From Rehmannia glutinosa (Eukaryota; Streptophyta; Magnoliopsida; Lamiales; Orobanchaceae): 64,000 nucleotides of DNA. Made by a program: the position numbers and the translations under genes. Location: NCBI GenBank assembly GCA_016081115.2, contig CM071924.1, forward strand, positions 91,030,616-91,094,615, read 5' to 3'. The notes beneath the pieces were generated by a model. That model saw nothing but the letters and a program-made list of their open reading frames with translations, made no database searches and was not told where the DNA came from. Below are positions 12,831 to 25,494 of the stretch, one piece after another; positions within the stretch are counted from its first letter, which is position 1, and the number at the start of each line of letters is the position of its first letter.

Positions 12831-13231
12831 TAAGAATAGTTAAACATGTATAGATGTTATTGACAAACATTCTGACAGTACAAAAAATTCTAATCGATAT
12901 TACAAATAAGCTAAATATACACGATACAATTATTAACAAAATCTACAAGATACAATTATTGACAATAAAGGAAATATTGAATTGATTGAGGATCATCAGA
13001 AAATAAAGGGGATTTTATATCAAACAGAAACGATCTGTCTTTGATTGCTATAATAATTTTACATTTTTTTACAAATACTAAAGATGATTTTTTTTTACCT
13101 TAAATATACACACTCATCTGCCTATATATACGAGTTTTCATTAATATTGTTTTACCGCATTCAACTTCTGTCACACGTATTTTCTCTGAAAAGAAATATT
13201 TTGTCAAAATTTCCACATGCATACAAAGCAA

Positions 13232-14470
13232 ATGGCACAACTTATGACATTGATCAAGGACATCAACATGAATAAATCTCAGTTGGCTATGAAATTATGA
13301 TGAGATAGTCTTATATGAGACCGTTTTATGGACTTAAGTTCATGAGACAGATCCTACATAACACAAAAAATATGAGGCTTTTTTATGGGTTTGGATTTTT
13401 GTTAAAATTCATTTACATATAAGATTCGTCTCATGGATAATACCAATGAGACCGTCTCATACAAGTTTTTGCCAATTATGATTGGTTTGTCTGTATGAGA
13501 AGCAAGCTTATAATTATGAAGCCAAAACACGAGTTTGGAGTGTGTATTTCATTATATTGAGGTATGGAAGCTTTATGCTAAATTCAAATCTTTTATTTGA
13601 ATATTTTATACCATCGCCTTCTTTAATTATATTTGATTTTTTTTTATTTTGTCGTAGGGTGACAGGATTCGCGGCACCATAAGAAAGATTAATGTTGCAC
13701 AATTCAAAAACCAGTTGAATGAAGGATGTGTCCATGCCATAAAAGACTTTGGTGTTCCGTATTATGAGACAAATACAAAACAACCACTACGAAATGCAAG
13801 ATTGGCCCATGGCAAGATACACATTTTTAAGTGGAATGACAACTAACTTCCTAGGCTTTTGTTCAATTTCAAAAGTTTCAGATCATTTCTTTTAAAATAA
13901 TGAATGAATTTGTACAATTTTTAAGGAATAATCGCTTATGTTGTACTTTATGGGAGAAAATTGTTGATCCGGTTCTACCATATCTCGAAGAGCATAGTTT
14001 GGAACATTTGGTTATAATTCTTCAACTGTGCAGAGCAAAAGTATTTCGAGGTAAGATATAATATTTATTTAAATACAAAGCACATTGATAGTTTTAATTT
14101 TTTGAATTTAACATTATTTTTTATAGATGCATATTTATTGATTTTGTGCTTTTATTTTAGATGAGATTAAAGTTTCGAATGCTTTTTATGTCACTAAGAT
14201 GATTGTGAATGGTGACATTCAGGAGATTTATGATTTCAAGATAAGGTTTGACAATTTTAATATATATAAATTTAATTGAATTTTATATATATTTATTGCA
14301 TTTACTAACAATGTAGCGAGATGTTATATTCAACATTGTGAAAAGCAATAATCGATTCGTTCCATAAGTCATGTATCATACCCGTCCCACACGCATTTGT
14401 TCTCGATGATTTGATATAAGGTGAATCACAATTTGATTGATTGATCATTGTATGCTAATGAGGTAATTAT
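13232..14470 (+). pseudogene. Decayed RPA70-like gene of Helitron 2
   Basis: Same plan as the RPA gene of Helitron 1. It begins MAQLMTLIKDINMNKSQ, then comes a MITE insertion, then VYEKQAYNYEAKTR. After an intron (about 13558-13658) it continues GDRIRGTIRKINVAQF-like (13660 on), with a stop at 13843. Further exon remnants read CTLWEKIVDPVLPYLEEHS (about 13939-14050) and IKVSNAFYVTKMIV (about 14161-14245). The zinc-ribbon exons are not found. It is a clear homologue of the first RPA but cannot make a protein. Confidence 0.8.
13302..13473. mobile_element. Mutator-type MITE with 9-bp target duplication
   Basis: A 172-bp insertion flanked by AATTATGAT at 13293-13301 and 13474-13482. Its ends share CTTRTATGAGAC in inverted orientation and it has no coding capacity. 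It interrupts the first coding part of the Helitron 2 RPA. A relative lies at about 25495-25636. Confidence 0.75.
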
Positions 14471-15615
14471 TTTTAATTTGCTTCATTATTTTTATCTCTG
14501 AATTTATTTATATAAATTTATTGATTTAGTTAATCACATTATAGGTCGAAAAGCTTTTGGTTAAGGAAGAATTTTTTTTGAGGAATTTTTACGGATAGGG
14601 AGAGTTATTTGTTTTTGGTTAAGAATATTTGATATTTAACCTTTTATCAAATAATAATCCTCGTGTATTTAGAGTATTTTGTTGGTATATTTGCGCAGAA
14701 ACCTTATTTTGTAGATAGTTTTTTTTTATTAACGGACCACTTATGTGATAGACGTGTCAATATCATGTGCAACAACATTACACGTCTCATTTGGCCTTTG
14801 TGTTATATAACATAGAGTTTAAATTGTTTTTTTTTTTTTTTTAAACAAAATAATAATTTTTAAAGCTGGGCTTAGATCAACAAACATGGCTTTGTATTAA
14901 TGGGTTCGGGGTAGTATTAAATATTGGGCATGATAATACCAAAACCATTGGGCTTTTGCCTTTTCATTGCAACGTAATTGTATATTTAAGTGTTATTTTA
15001 TTTAAATAATTTTCCAAATTTAAACAAATCAAATTCTGTATAACATAAATTTATGATATTAAATGTATCAACATTCTTTGAAATATATGAAAAATCTTAT
15101 TCATATTCTTTTTTTATTTTTTTATTTGAATAATATTATAAATTTATAATAGATGTTTGTGCATTACAAAGTTTAAATTGTGTTATTATGTTGATAATTA
15201 TATATTTTTAGATATTAAATTTTAAAATAGATAACTATTTTGCAAAAAGTTTGTTCATTGTAGTTGCAATCATGAATTTATAAATTATAATATTTAGTTT
15301 TTTTAATATTTTCGAAAAAACAAAATATGTTTAGTAAGAAATATATGATGAAAATAGTTTCATTTAATCTGCTATTGAATTAATAAAATTTAAGAAATAT
15401 ATTAATGCAATTGTATTTTCTAAGTTATATATTAATGTTTTAAATGAAAATTCATTTGTGATTGTATTAATCTATTTATATGTTTGAGTTGAATATATTT
15501 TTTAATTACATAAAAAATAGCTTAAATAGTATTACTATTTTTTACTTGCACATATACATTGTTTAACAAGAAATATACTTTTTTTTTTACTATTTTACCG
15601 TATTTTCATTTAAAG
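14471..15615. other. AT-rich interior of Helitron 2
   Basis: No gene is recognised. The stretch is very AT-rich with scattered remnants around 14700-14830 and long T runs. The Rep nuclease domain expected here in a complete element is missing. Confidence 0.5.
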
Positions 15616-16390
15616 ATGCTACCGATGATCCGACACACTTGAAGGATAGAGTTATCTTGGCACCGACCCTCGATGTTGTTAAGTCTATAAATCAATATAT
15701 GACTTCCTTGAACTCATCCAAGGGTCATACTCATTTGAGACTTTTTTTTAATCGGTAAATGTGAATTATATTGATCAAAAGCACAACTACACTGGGCGTG
15801 CCCAGGTTATACAGTGAGAGTTTGGAACCATAGCAATGGCTCCTACATCAAGTTCATATTACATATCAAAAGAGAATGCAAGATAATTAAAGCTAGCGCC
15901 CGTCAAGTGCATGTCTCTCGAACTGACGTGGAACATGGGGGTTTAAAGCAAAAATTGTTTTATACACCTCTGTTATGATCTTAATGACGATCATATCAAC
16001 TCGCGGTGTAATGGTACAAGGTTGGTGATTACGAGGCTTAGCGCACATGTACTTGAATCTAAAATTCTCGCGGGAGCCAATGCTGGTCATAAAGTTTTGA
16101 TTCTAAGAATGACACTAACTCCGTCTGATCTCATAATTCCCTTCAAGTTCTAGCGAAGACAGTTTCCTATGTTCGTTTCGTATGTCATGGCAATAAACAA
16201 AAGCCAATGACAATCTCTCTCATGTCGGTCTTTACCTAAAGAATCTGGTTTTCAGTCACGACCAACTATATATTGTTGTTTCGCGAGTAACCTTTCCCAA
16301 AGAGTTAAAAATATTAGTTTGTGGCGATGATACATCGGATGACAAACAAACAAATAATGTTGTGTACAAAGAAGTATTCCAAATTAGTAA
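15616..16390 (+). pseudogene. C-terminal helicase fragment of Helitron 2
   Basis: Begins DATDDPTHLKDRVILAPTLD, then VKSINQYMTSLN, as in the Helitron 1 helicase. About 280 bp of unrelated sequence (15735-16010) follows, and then CNGTRLVITRLSAHVLESKI and ANAGHKVLI appear. In-frame stops and frame breaks follow at about 16153 and 16208. The end (NNVVYKEVFQ) matches the last residues of the other copy. It is a pseudogene fragment. Confidence 0.8.
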
Positions 16391-16505
16391 TTTTCATTTA
16401 TAGTGATGTAACCTGATTTTTTCATGTATGTATTATAATATTTTATATTACATGTAGATTGTACATGTTATAAACATTCATTTTCTATAATCCAACAGAC
16501 AACAT

Positions 16506-16533
16506 CCTGTGCATCGCACGGGTCAAAAACTAG
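16506..16533 (+). mobile_element. Helitron 2 3' terminus
   Basis: Stem CCTGTGC / GCACGGG (one G-T pair) with loop ATC, then TCAAAAA and CTAG before T. It differs from the Helitron 1 end by only a few bases, so the two elements belong to one family. Confidence 0.88.
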
Positions 16534-17387
16534 TTTATTTATGATAGTAACCCATGTTTTATCCTATGATCCCAATTTGGGTTGGTTGGAGAATTTAGAT
16601 TTAAGTGAACGATTTGAAAATTGAAATCTACTGACTCCAAAAATAGCATAAAATAAAATCTAAGAATTTGAAATCTATTGTGAAAATTATATTATCCAAA
16701 CAAGTTCAATAAATTTATTATTATAGATTTGAAATCCAGAGCACCTTATTCCATTATAATAGTCTCTAAACAAAATTATTGTATAGCATCTATCTTATAA
16801 ATTATATGTTAAGGAAATTATAGCTCACGTGCACGTGAAGAATTTTTTACTAGTTTTGTTTTTTATTGACATAACTCATGTTCACTGTTCACACCTATGA
16901 AGTTCTACTCTTAGACGGCAAATAAACTTATGAACAGATTTTGGTAAGAAATGAATGAATTGAAAATTGAGTTAACATAACAAAAGAACAAAATTCATAA
17001 ACATTTTTTTAACTTGCTATGTCAAAAATAAATAATTTAACCAATATGCCTTTTTATTCCATTTACTTTTACTATGATAAGAATCACAAGGATGAGAGTT
17101 AAGATTTTCAAAACATTTTGTGAAAGTCTCTTATCAACATGCACAACAAGAGTAATTATAGAAACAATCATTTAAAAGCTAAAAGCTCAGCTTTTACACT
17201 TTGAGCTTAAATATTAAGAGTTTAGAAGCTCTTTGTGTCAAAAAAAAATCATTAATTATGAATAAAAGACCATAATCCATCCATTGAATTAAGTTATATC
17301 CTCAACTTTTGACCTTTTCATCCATAGCTTATAGTTTTTTTTGCGAGCTTTTTCTAGCTTCTTTGAGCGTATGAGCTTATTTTATGT
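16534..17387. other. Unassigned stretch with a possible extra Helitron end
   Basis: No gene seen. At 16824-16853 a palindrome (CACGTGCACGTG) is followed by AAGAATTTTTTA and CTAGT, which resembles a Helitron 3' end. No matching 5' end was identified. The rest is AT-rich. Confidence 0.35.
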
Positions 17388-18239
17388 TTCTCCCCCATTG
17401 GAATCATCAAAAAGAATGTTAGCATGATGAAAACATCATATAATCATATCAAAGTGCACAATTTAACCGATTTATCGAGCTTTTGAACATATAGCTTAAA
17501 TTCCAAATAATAAGGAAAAATTCGATAAGATGATTTGTAAAAGTTCATTTGAGTGATAAAACATGATCTCTATAAACTTATAAGACTTTTGAAATTGAGA
17601 GAATCATGTAAGGGATGAAATTTTCATTGAAACATTTTGTCGAACACTTGGTGTGCGTAGAATAAAAACGAAGATGTATATAACGCTTGTAAATGTAATC
17701 AAGCCCAAAAATTCATCACCAAATGCAATTCTATAAATATCATCCATCAATTATCAACATGCCCAACACAATTTTACAACAATTTCATCAAAATACCAAA
17801 ATGTAAGCATTTCTCAAGGGTTCAATCCAATTGACATTAAAAAGGAATTAAACTTACCAATCAATCGGTGAAGTCGGGCAATAATGATGACATATCAACA
17901 ATATAAGTCCAAAATAAAAAAGAATTTACAAGAAAAAAATTATTTTGAGTGAATTGTGTGTGAAATTTGCAAAAGGGTACGAAAATATGAGAAAACTGTG
18001 AAAAATGACGAAATAAGAGAATAGAGGCTAACTTAACCAAAATTTGGCCTAGGTCGACCGGTCAAGGCCCTTGGTCAACCGGTTGACCCCCTGGTCATCC
18101 GGTCCCTGGAGCAAATTTTCAGTCTTTGTCCGAATTTTAAGTTAAAAATTCGATTTTTCACCCCTAAGTTTTAAAAACGCACAAAATGCAAACATAGACC
18201 TTATTCAATATGCATTATGCGTAAACGAGCTCGAATTGA

Positions 18240-19840
18240 AGTAAAAGACTTGGCGGTTAGCGGTTTTGTAAAAATATCTGCGAGTTGATCTTGAGACGGA
18301 ACGAAACACATCTCAATTTTTTATTTGGAAACGCAATCCCTTAGATAATGATGACGAACCTCAATATGTTTAGTACGGTTATGGTGAATCGGATTTTGAG
18401 CAATATTTATGGCGGACATGTTACGACAAAAAATAGGAAAATTTTCAAAAGAACATCTGTAATCCGCTAAAGTTTGCTTCATCCAAAGCAATTGAGTACA
18501 ACAAAAGGTCGCGGAAATGTATCGGATTCAACCGTTGATAAGGAAACATAATTTTGCTTTTTTGAAAACTAAGATACGAGGCAATCGCCTAAAAATTGAC
18601 ATGATCCAGAGGTGCTTTTGCGATCATCATTATTTCCCGCATAATCCGAATCACTATATCCTTTAAGAGAAAGATTTTCGTTCTTCGGATAAAACAAGCC
18701 ATATGAGATAGTGCCTTTCAAATATCGAAAAATTCTTTTAATGGCACTCATATGAGATTCTTTGGAATTGCTTTGAAAACGAGCACATAAGCATACAACA
18801 TGAAGAATATCGGGTCTACTTGTGGTTAAATAAAGTAAATTACCAATCATACCTCGATATTTTGATTCATCAACCGACTTGCCTTTTTCATCCTTATCGA
18901 GCTTGCCATTGGTTGCCATAAGAGTAGTGACGGTTCTTCCTTCTTCGATTCCGAACATCTTTAAAAGTTCTTTGGTATACTTTGATTGTGATATGTATAT
19001 ACCTTCTTGACATTGTTTAATTTGGAGTCCAAGGAAGAAATTGAGCTCCCCCATCATACTCATTTCAAATTCACCTTGCATCAACTTAAAAAATTTCTTG
19101 CAAAGGGAATCATTAGTAGCACAAAAAATAATATCATGAACATAAATTTGAACTAGTAAACAATCTTGACCTTTTTCAAAAAACAAAGAGAGAAGTATAA
19201 ATACCTCTTGTAATTCCATTTTGCAAAAGAAAAGAACTAAGTCTATCATACCATGCTGGGTGTGCTTGTTTTAAACCATATAAGGCCTTTTTAAGTTTGT
19301 AAACATCATTTGACCTTGAAAAGTTTTAAAACCCCGGAGGTTATTTTACATAGACTTCTTCTTGAATAAAACCATTTAGAAAAGCGGATTTAACATCCAT
19401 TTGGTAAAGCTTGAAATTTTTAAAACAAGAATAGGCAAGTAAAATACGAATAGCTTCTAGACGTGCAACGGGTGCAAAAGTTTTATCATAATCAATACCT
19501 TCTTCTTGACAATACCCTTGAGCCACTAACCTTGCCTTATTTTGAACAATATTGCCTTGGTCATCGAGTTTGTTCCGTAATACCCATTTTGTACCAATAA
19601 TTATTTGTGATGGAGGACAAGGTACCAATTCCCAAACATCATTCCTTTCAAATCGATTCAACTCCTTTTGCATTTCTAAGAACCAATCCTCATCTTCAAT
19701 TGCTTCATTTGCATTTTTACGCTCTTTTTGAGAAATAAGAGCTTTTTCGGCAAATTTCCTTCTAGTCATTACCTTGTCTAGAGGGTCCCCAATTATGAGA
19801 TCTTTTGGATGATCTCCTTTGAATTTTAGAGCAACGGGGA
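18240..19840 (-). pseudogene. Copia A reverse transcriptase-RNase H
   Basis: The first part (19341-19769) has the copia RT signature: ELNRFERNDVWELVPCP, GTKWVLRNKLD, KARLVAQGYCQEEGIDY and LYQMDVKSAFLNG. The second part (18569-19249) contains the catalytic loop as IYVHDIIF. The usual YVDD is YVHD, so a catalytic aspartate is lost. It continues through MMGELNFFLGLQI and RYLKGTISYGL into the RNase H start GYSDSDYAGN. The rest of RNase H down to about 18240 is broken by frameshifts. The two RT parts are out of register near 19250-19340. Confidence 0.85.
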
Positions 19841-19852
19841 GATCCGAATTAT

Positions 19853-21373
19853 TGTTAGGAATTTATTGAGTAGATTTTGATGATACCATGTAAAACTTAA
19901 ACTAGGAAGTTGGCACTCTATTTTCTTTGTAATTTGTATTGTAATAGATAGGGCTGAGAAAGCTGAGTCAAGTCAGCTATGCCAAGGAATAAAAGAAGTC
20001 AATTGCAGACTGGATTGAAGACTCTGCTGTGTGTCAGCTGAGTATGGCCAAGAAGGAAGTCAAGGACTCGACTGAAGGAGTGTCAGCTGAGGAACAACTG
20101 TGAGAAGTGTTAGTCAAGTCAACTCAAGAAGCCAAGCCTCAATGTTGAAGTGACAGTTGAGTTATCCAATGACTGGAGCTAACTCAAGTCACCTGGGGTA
20201 AAGACAACAGTCTAGTCAAGACAACTGACTTAGATCCGTTGATTAAAGTCAAGAATATTACTCAATGTAGTAATATGTCAAAGCTGTCAGGTCTAAAGTG
20301 TTAGTCCCAGAATTGTGCAAAAGGAATAAACCAATGGGAAACATTGCACCTTGTGTCAGGCACCTGCAATGCTGCGAAGACATTTAATACGAGGAAATGT
20401 CAACATCAAGGACTGCAACAAGACAAGCCAACGAACAAAAGTGACATTTGAAATTAGCATATCTCTTCAAACGGGCAAATTTCAAATGTGCACTATAAAA
20501 GGCTGATGAAGTTATTGAGAAGAGGTTACCTGAACCACGAACAAGCAAGCAATATTCACATTTAACCTGCAATATTCTCATTAACATTCAAGTAAATCCT
20601 CAAGCCTGAAACTCGAAGGAAATCGATCCAACACAAGCTGTGAAGGAAAGACATCTTCAAATTTGTTGAAGAGGAAACATTTGAAGAAATCAAAGGGGTC
20701 TACTATCCGAGTTAGGATTGTAGAAAGGTTCCAAGTCGAACCATTATCAAGTTTGTTGGAGGGTTTCGTGATCAAATCCAAGAACTTGAGAAGTGAGTCA
20801 AGTGAGCGCAAAGCGGTACTGCCCGTGAAGAAGCCGAGTCGCAATAGAAGCCACGTGTAATCAAGCGCCGTCTCAGATTCACCGCTTTGTAAACGATCTG
20901 TTACATAGTGGATTCCTCCGGATTTGGAGAAGAGAGGATTAGAAGAATTACCCCATCTTCGAACCTCTATAAAATATTTGTGTCATTTATTTTCAGCAAA
21001 TTTACTTTCTTGCATATTTACATTATATCTGTTGTTAGAATCATATTTGCTATCCAACTGATTAATAACCAAGTGCCAAGAATCAAGTGTTAAAACAAAC
21101 TTAAAACAAGTCTAAGGGTGTTAAGTCTTCCGTTGTTAAAAACCAATCAGCTAAGCTAAGTATTTGGCTTGAGCAGCCGAGTTATACTATCAACAGCTCT
21201 ATCGAGTCTGTTGAGTGGGTAACTTAGCTAAAAAGCCAACTTAGCTGTCCATCAAGGACTCAGTTGTTTGAGTCAACTCTGTTGAATTAATTTAAAATGA
21301 CTAAATCAAAAATTTGGTAAGGTTTATTCAATCCCCCCTTCTAAACCTTACTTCACACCCCTTGGGACCTACA
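19853..21373 (+). mobile_element. Solo LTR of the Copia B family inside Copia A
   Basis: A 1521-bp block with TG (TGTTAGGAATTTATTGAG) and CA (GGGACCTACA) ends. It matches both ends of the Copia B LTRs in reverse orientation. It splits the Copia A pol frame between integrase and RT. The flanks are ATTAT (left) and ATCGT (right), so a 5-bp target duplication is not clean. No internal region is present, which points to LTR-LTR recombination. Confidence 0.8.
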
Positions 21374-22740
21374 ATCGTCTTTCTCTTCTTGAGGAACATT
21401 TGAAGTTGACGGTTGATCTTTTGATATAGAAAGTTGGTAATTTTGAGTATCAATTTGAGTAATAGGTTCAACATTATCTTCCTCATTACTATCATCATTT
21501 GGTATCCTTTCAATACCCGAAGCTTCATTGAATTTGACATGAATAGGTTCTTCAACTATCATGCTAGTCTTATTGTAAACCCGATAAGCTTTGATCTTAG
21601 TAGAGTACCCCATAAATATTCTTTCATCGGCCTTAGGATCAAGTTTGTCCAAAGCTCATATGTTGTTTTATTCAAATTAAGACGAAGGTAAACACGATTA
21701 ATAACATAGCAAGTGGTACTTACGATTTTGACCCAAGAATATTTTGGAAGAGAAAATTCATTGAGCATTGACCGACTCATTTTTTGAAGAGTTCGATTTT
21801 TCCTTTTGGCTACTCCATTTTGTCGTGGTGTTCTTGGAGCCGAAAAATTATGAGCGTATCCTTTGGTTTCACACAAGACTCTAAATTCACCATCAAATTC
21901 ACCTCCCCGATCACTTCGAATAGATTTAATGGTATCTTCTTTTTTATTCTCAATAAATCTACACAATTTAACAAACTCATTAACGACATCGCTTTTATTG
22001 GCAAGAAAAATAGCCCAAGTATATCTAGAATAATCATCGACTATAACAAAAGTATAATGTTTTCCACTTAAACTAGCTCTATCAGTTTCCCCATACAAAT
22101 CAAGATAAAGTAATTGTAGAGGCTTGGTTGTGGAAATTTTATTTTTGGGCTTAAAACTACTTTTAACTAATTTGTTCTTTTGACAAGTGTCACATAAGCC
22201 AAGATTTTCAAAAATCAATTTGGGTAGTCCTTTTACATGTTGGTTTTTATAAATATTTTACAAATTTTTGTATCCAACATGTCCGAGAGGCCTATGCCAT
22301 AAACTAGTTAAATCATTATTGACGACAAGACAAGATATATTTTGACTAACCAAATCACTTGTACAAATTTTATAAAGATTGTCTTTTCTATTTGCTTCAC
22401 AAATAATTTTATCATTTTTAAGAATAAGATATTTTTCTTTATTGAAAAAAAAATCATAATTTGAATCACAAAGTTGGCTAACATTTATCAAATTAAACTT
22501 AAGCCCTTCAACTAAAAGAACATTACTAAGAGAGAAAGAAGAATTACCAATTTCTCCATTTCCAAGAATTTTTCCTTTGCCATTTCCGAACATAACCATG
22601 CCATCTTCTTGGAGCTTGATGTTGGTAAAAAGTTCTCTCCTTCCGGTCATATGGTGCGAACACCCGCTGTCCACCAGCCATTTTGAATCGTCCATTATGG
22701 TTATAGGCCCTAGCACCTACAAAAGAATTATTTTTAGGTA
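21374..22740 (-). pseudogene. Copia A protease and integrase
   Basis: From 22716 down: the protease motif WLVDSGCSHHMTG, the GAG-pre-integrase end SLWHRPLGHVGYKNL (22258), then the integrase (21559-22218). The zinc site reads CDTCQKNK, with catalytic YLDLYGE and SDRGGEF. The third catalytic position, normally ERKNRTL, is KRKNRTL, so the glutamate is lost. A stop and frame break lie near 22240-22257. The C-terminal part (21353-21652) includes DERIFMGYSTKIKAYRVYN. Confidence 0.85.
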
Positions 22741-22789
22741 CCCTATAATTTTGGAGTCAATGGGGGTTAGTTTTGAGACTTTGGGTCTT

Positions 22790-24316
22790 CAAAAATAGCT
22801 AAAATTATTTTTCAATTTACAATTATTAGCATAGTATCCAATTTTACCATAATAAAAACAAATGAGATTATTAGGACTACTAGAACGTATAAAAGTTGGA
22901 CCTTGGCCATTTTTCTTAGAAACATTTTGAAAAGGCTTATAACCAAGTCCTAGTTTAGAATGCTCACTTCTTTGTGCATCAAGAGTTTTTGTAACTTTGT
23001 CCGTGCTTAAATTAAAACGATGCACATCCTTTTTCCAAATTTTAATTTTCTTTTGTGAGCATTTGTTTTTCGGAATCAAGAGCATGCATTTTAGTAATAG
23101 TAATAGCATGAGCACGATCAAGTGATTCATAAGAAGTAAATAATTTTTCTTTCTCCAATTTGAGCTATTTAAACTCCTTTTTCAAAAGTTTGTATTTGCA
23201 TAACATTTCTCTAAATTCATTTTGGAGCTCATCATAATCGCATTGTAATTCATCAACTAAAGAAGAAGATGAAGAATTAGAGTGTACCTCGTTGTTTTCA
23301 TTGTCAATGGCCATGAGACCTTGTTCGACTTCTTCTTCCTCGTCGGATGTGGCAAGTAGCTCATCCCAAGTTTTTGCTTCGGCATTTAGAGCTTTCTTCT
23401 TGGGAAAAAGGTTTTTTCTTCTTTTGCTCCTCCTTCTCTAATTTTGGACAATCGGCTATGTAGTGTCCGTGTTTTCCGCATTTGAAACACGAGTTGTCTC
23501 TTGTTTTTCTTGCCTTATTTTTATTTACAAATTTGACAAATTTTCGAACAAGAGCGACTGTCTCCTCATCACCAGCATAATATGAAATATTAGAAGAAGA
23601 TGCTAAGGCTTTAGGAATAATTTGCATACCCGATTGAGAGGTGGATGGTTTGGAATTTTTTTTCTCTTTGAGTTACACTTCATAATGAGGAGGTTCCCAG
23701 TGAGCTTATCAAATTTGAGTGTTTCAAGATTTTGAGCTTCCGTAATTGTCGTCACCTTTTCGGACCATGACCCGGGGAGAGAATTTAAAACTTTGATGAC
23801 TTTGTCTTCTTCAGATATGATTTTGCCAAGTGCTACAAGAGGATTGACTATGTTTTCAAGCCTTTCCACCATCTTTGAAATATTTTCTCCATCAAACATA
23901 ATGAAGTTTTCAAAGTCTTTAACAAGCATGATTTTTCTTGCTTGTTTGACTTTCTTTGTACCATCATAGATGGTTTCTAATTTTTCCCAAACCCCATGTG
24001 CGAACTTTATGCCTCTAATACGATTATACTCGGTGGCGGTGAGTGAACAATGCAAAATATTCAAGCCTTACCTTTTAGAGATAAAGCCTTTGTCATTATC
24101 GTCAAATTCTTTGAAGGTCTTGAGAACCGAGGTGCTATCCTCCAATTTCTTTGTTGGTTATGCTATCCCTTCAATGACCGCATTCCATATATCGAACCTG
24201 CACCCTTGTAAGAAGCACTCCATTCGGTCTTTCCAAAAAGCATAATTATTGGCGTCGAATAGTGGTGGCTTGTTGGTGGAGGCGCCGGTGGTGGGGTAGC
24301 TTTCACTCATAGCCAT
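22790..24316 (-). pseudogene. Copia A gag
   Basis: Starts at ATG 24316 (MAMSESYPTT, then NNYAFWKDRMECFLQG), breaks near 24150, and continues through a UBN2-type gag region (MVERLENIVNPLVALGK, LNSLPGSWSEKV) at 23603-24064. A CCHC zinc knuckle, CFKCGKHGHYIADC, lies in 23361-23627. A coiled-coil tail with a second knuckle-like site follows down to about 22790. It is the particle-forming nucleocapsid protein of the element, broken by several frameshifts. Confidence 0.8.
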
Positions 24317-24379
24317 GGATTTCCTTTTTACTCGCAAAGACTAAACGAGCTTGCCAAAAAGTTTGGCTTTAATTCCACT

Positions 24380-25430
24380 TGTTAGTCCAAGCGACTACGA
24401 TAATCTAGAGGGGGGTGAATAGATTATGCCGATTTTTTCGATTTGGCCCTTTTTTTCGAATGAAGAAATAAAAGCAATAATGTAAGTGTGGGAAAATAAA
24501 CAACACTCGATGATTTATAGAGCTTCACCCCACCTAGGGACTACGTGCTCTACCACCTCAGTATATCCAAGATGGATTTCGAAAAAGAAAAAGAATTTTA
24601 TTAATAGTTACCAAAACTATTACACCTTCACCTTGGAAGAGTACCACACTCTTCTTACCACTTTGAAGATTACCACAATCTTCTTTTACCTATGAAGAGT
24701 ACCACACTCTTCAACACCTAAAATCACCCAAGTGTGTTCTTACCACAAGAACACTAACAATGATGTATTGTTTTGGATGATTGTGAATTACAATCAAGAT
24801 TACGCTTTGTTTGAAAAATATTAGAACTCAAGAGTGCAAGTGTAATCAAGAAGGAAGCATAATACTCAAGATGTGCAAGTGTAAAACTATACTTATAAAT
24901 TACAACAAGAATATGAAAGTGAAGAACAATAGCTTATATTTGAATTGCTTGTATTGTTGTATGTGTTGTGTGTTTGATCCTTCAAATCCTTCATTTATTT
25001 ATAGGAGAGCCTTCAAGATTTGAACTCCAACATAGGCTCCTCCATCTTCAATTTTGTTTACAAATTAAAAGAAGGATACAAGATACACAAATAATATATA
25101 AAAATGATAAAGTGATAAAAGTAAATCTTGTTGTCTCCCATTAGCTCAAAATCATCTGATTTTGAGTGGGTCGACCCTTCCCTGGAGTATTTTTCGAAGA
25201 CAAATTCAAACATGAAGTGTCAGGCACCGGTCGACCCATTTCCAGAGAGGTTGCGGTCCGTCAAAAATTTTGACTTCGTCTTTCGGACTCTGTTTTACCT
25301 TGATGGTATTCGATAATAGTTAAAATCACTTTAAAACATAAAAATCAATTTTTTTATCGCCGGAAAAGATTTATTTTAAATAATCAAAAATATGTTTAAG
25401 GTGAAATCATCAAAATCAAAACTAGTTTCA
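24380..25430 (-). mobile_element. Copia A 5' LTR and primer site
   Basis: On the minus strand it starts TGAAACTAGTTTTGATTTTG (from 25430) and ends GACTAACA at 24380. It is followed after AG by a worn primer site (24366-24377) that keeps only part of the tRNA-Met complement TGGTATCAGAGC. No second copy was seen, so the outer border is inferred from the TG start alone. Confidence 0.55.
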
Positions 25431-25494
25431 TTCTAATAGTCCCACCTTTGCTCTACTTGTTTATTCATGACACAAAGTATTAAAAAGAGACAAA

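Larger units (their letters stand above)
12220..16533 (+). mobile_element. Helitron 2 (gutted, non-autonomous)
   Basis: Starts directly after Helitron 1 with TATATATAATAAGAGACGCT, which matches the 5' end of the complete minus-strand Helitron 3 (its TC start is missing here). It ends with a hairpin at 16506-16522 and CTAG at 16530-16533 followed by T. Inside are a decayed RPA gene (13232-14470) and only the last part of the helicase (15616-16390). The nuclease domain is absent, so it could move only with help from another copy. Confidence 0.82.
17391..25430 (-). mobile_element. Copia A, decayed Ty1/copia retrotransposon
   Basis: Gag, protease, integrase, RT and RNase H follow one another on the minus strand from 24316 down to about 18240. 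The 5' LTR (24380-25430) is inferred from its TG/CA ends and the adjoining primer site. A polypurine-like tract (ATGGGGGAGAAA on the minus strand, 17391-17402) marks the 3' side. I could not find a matching 3' LTR, so that end is probably lost. Length, order and PPT style suggest a Sirevirus-like lineage. Confidence 0.75.
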
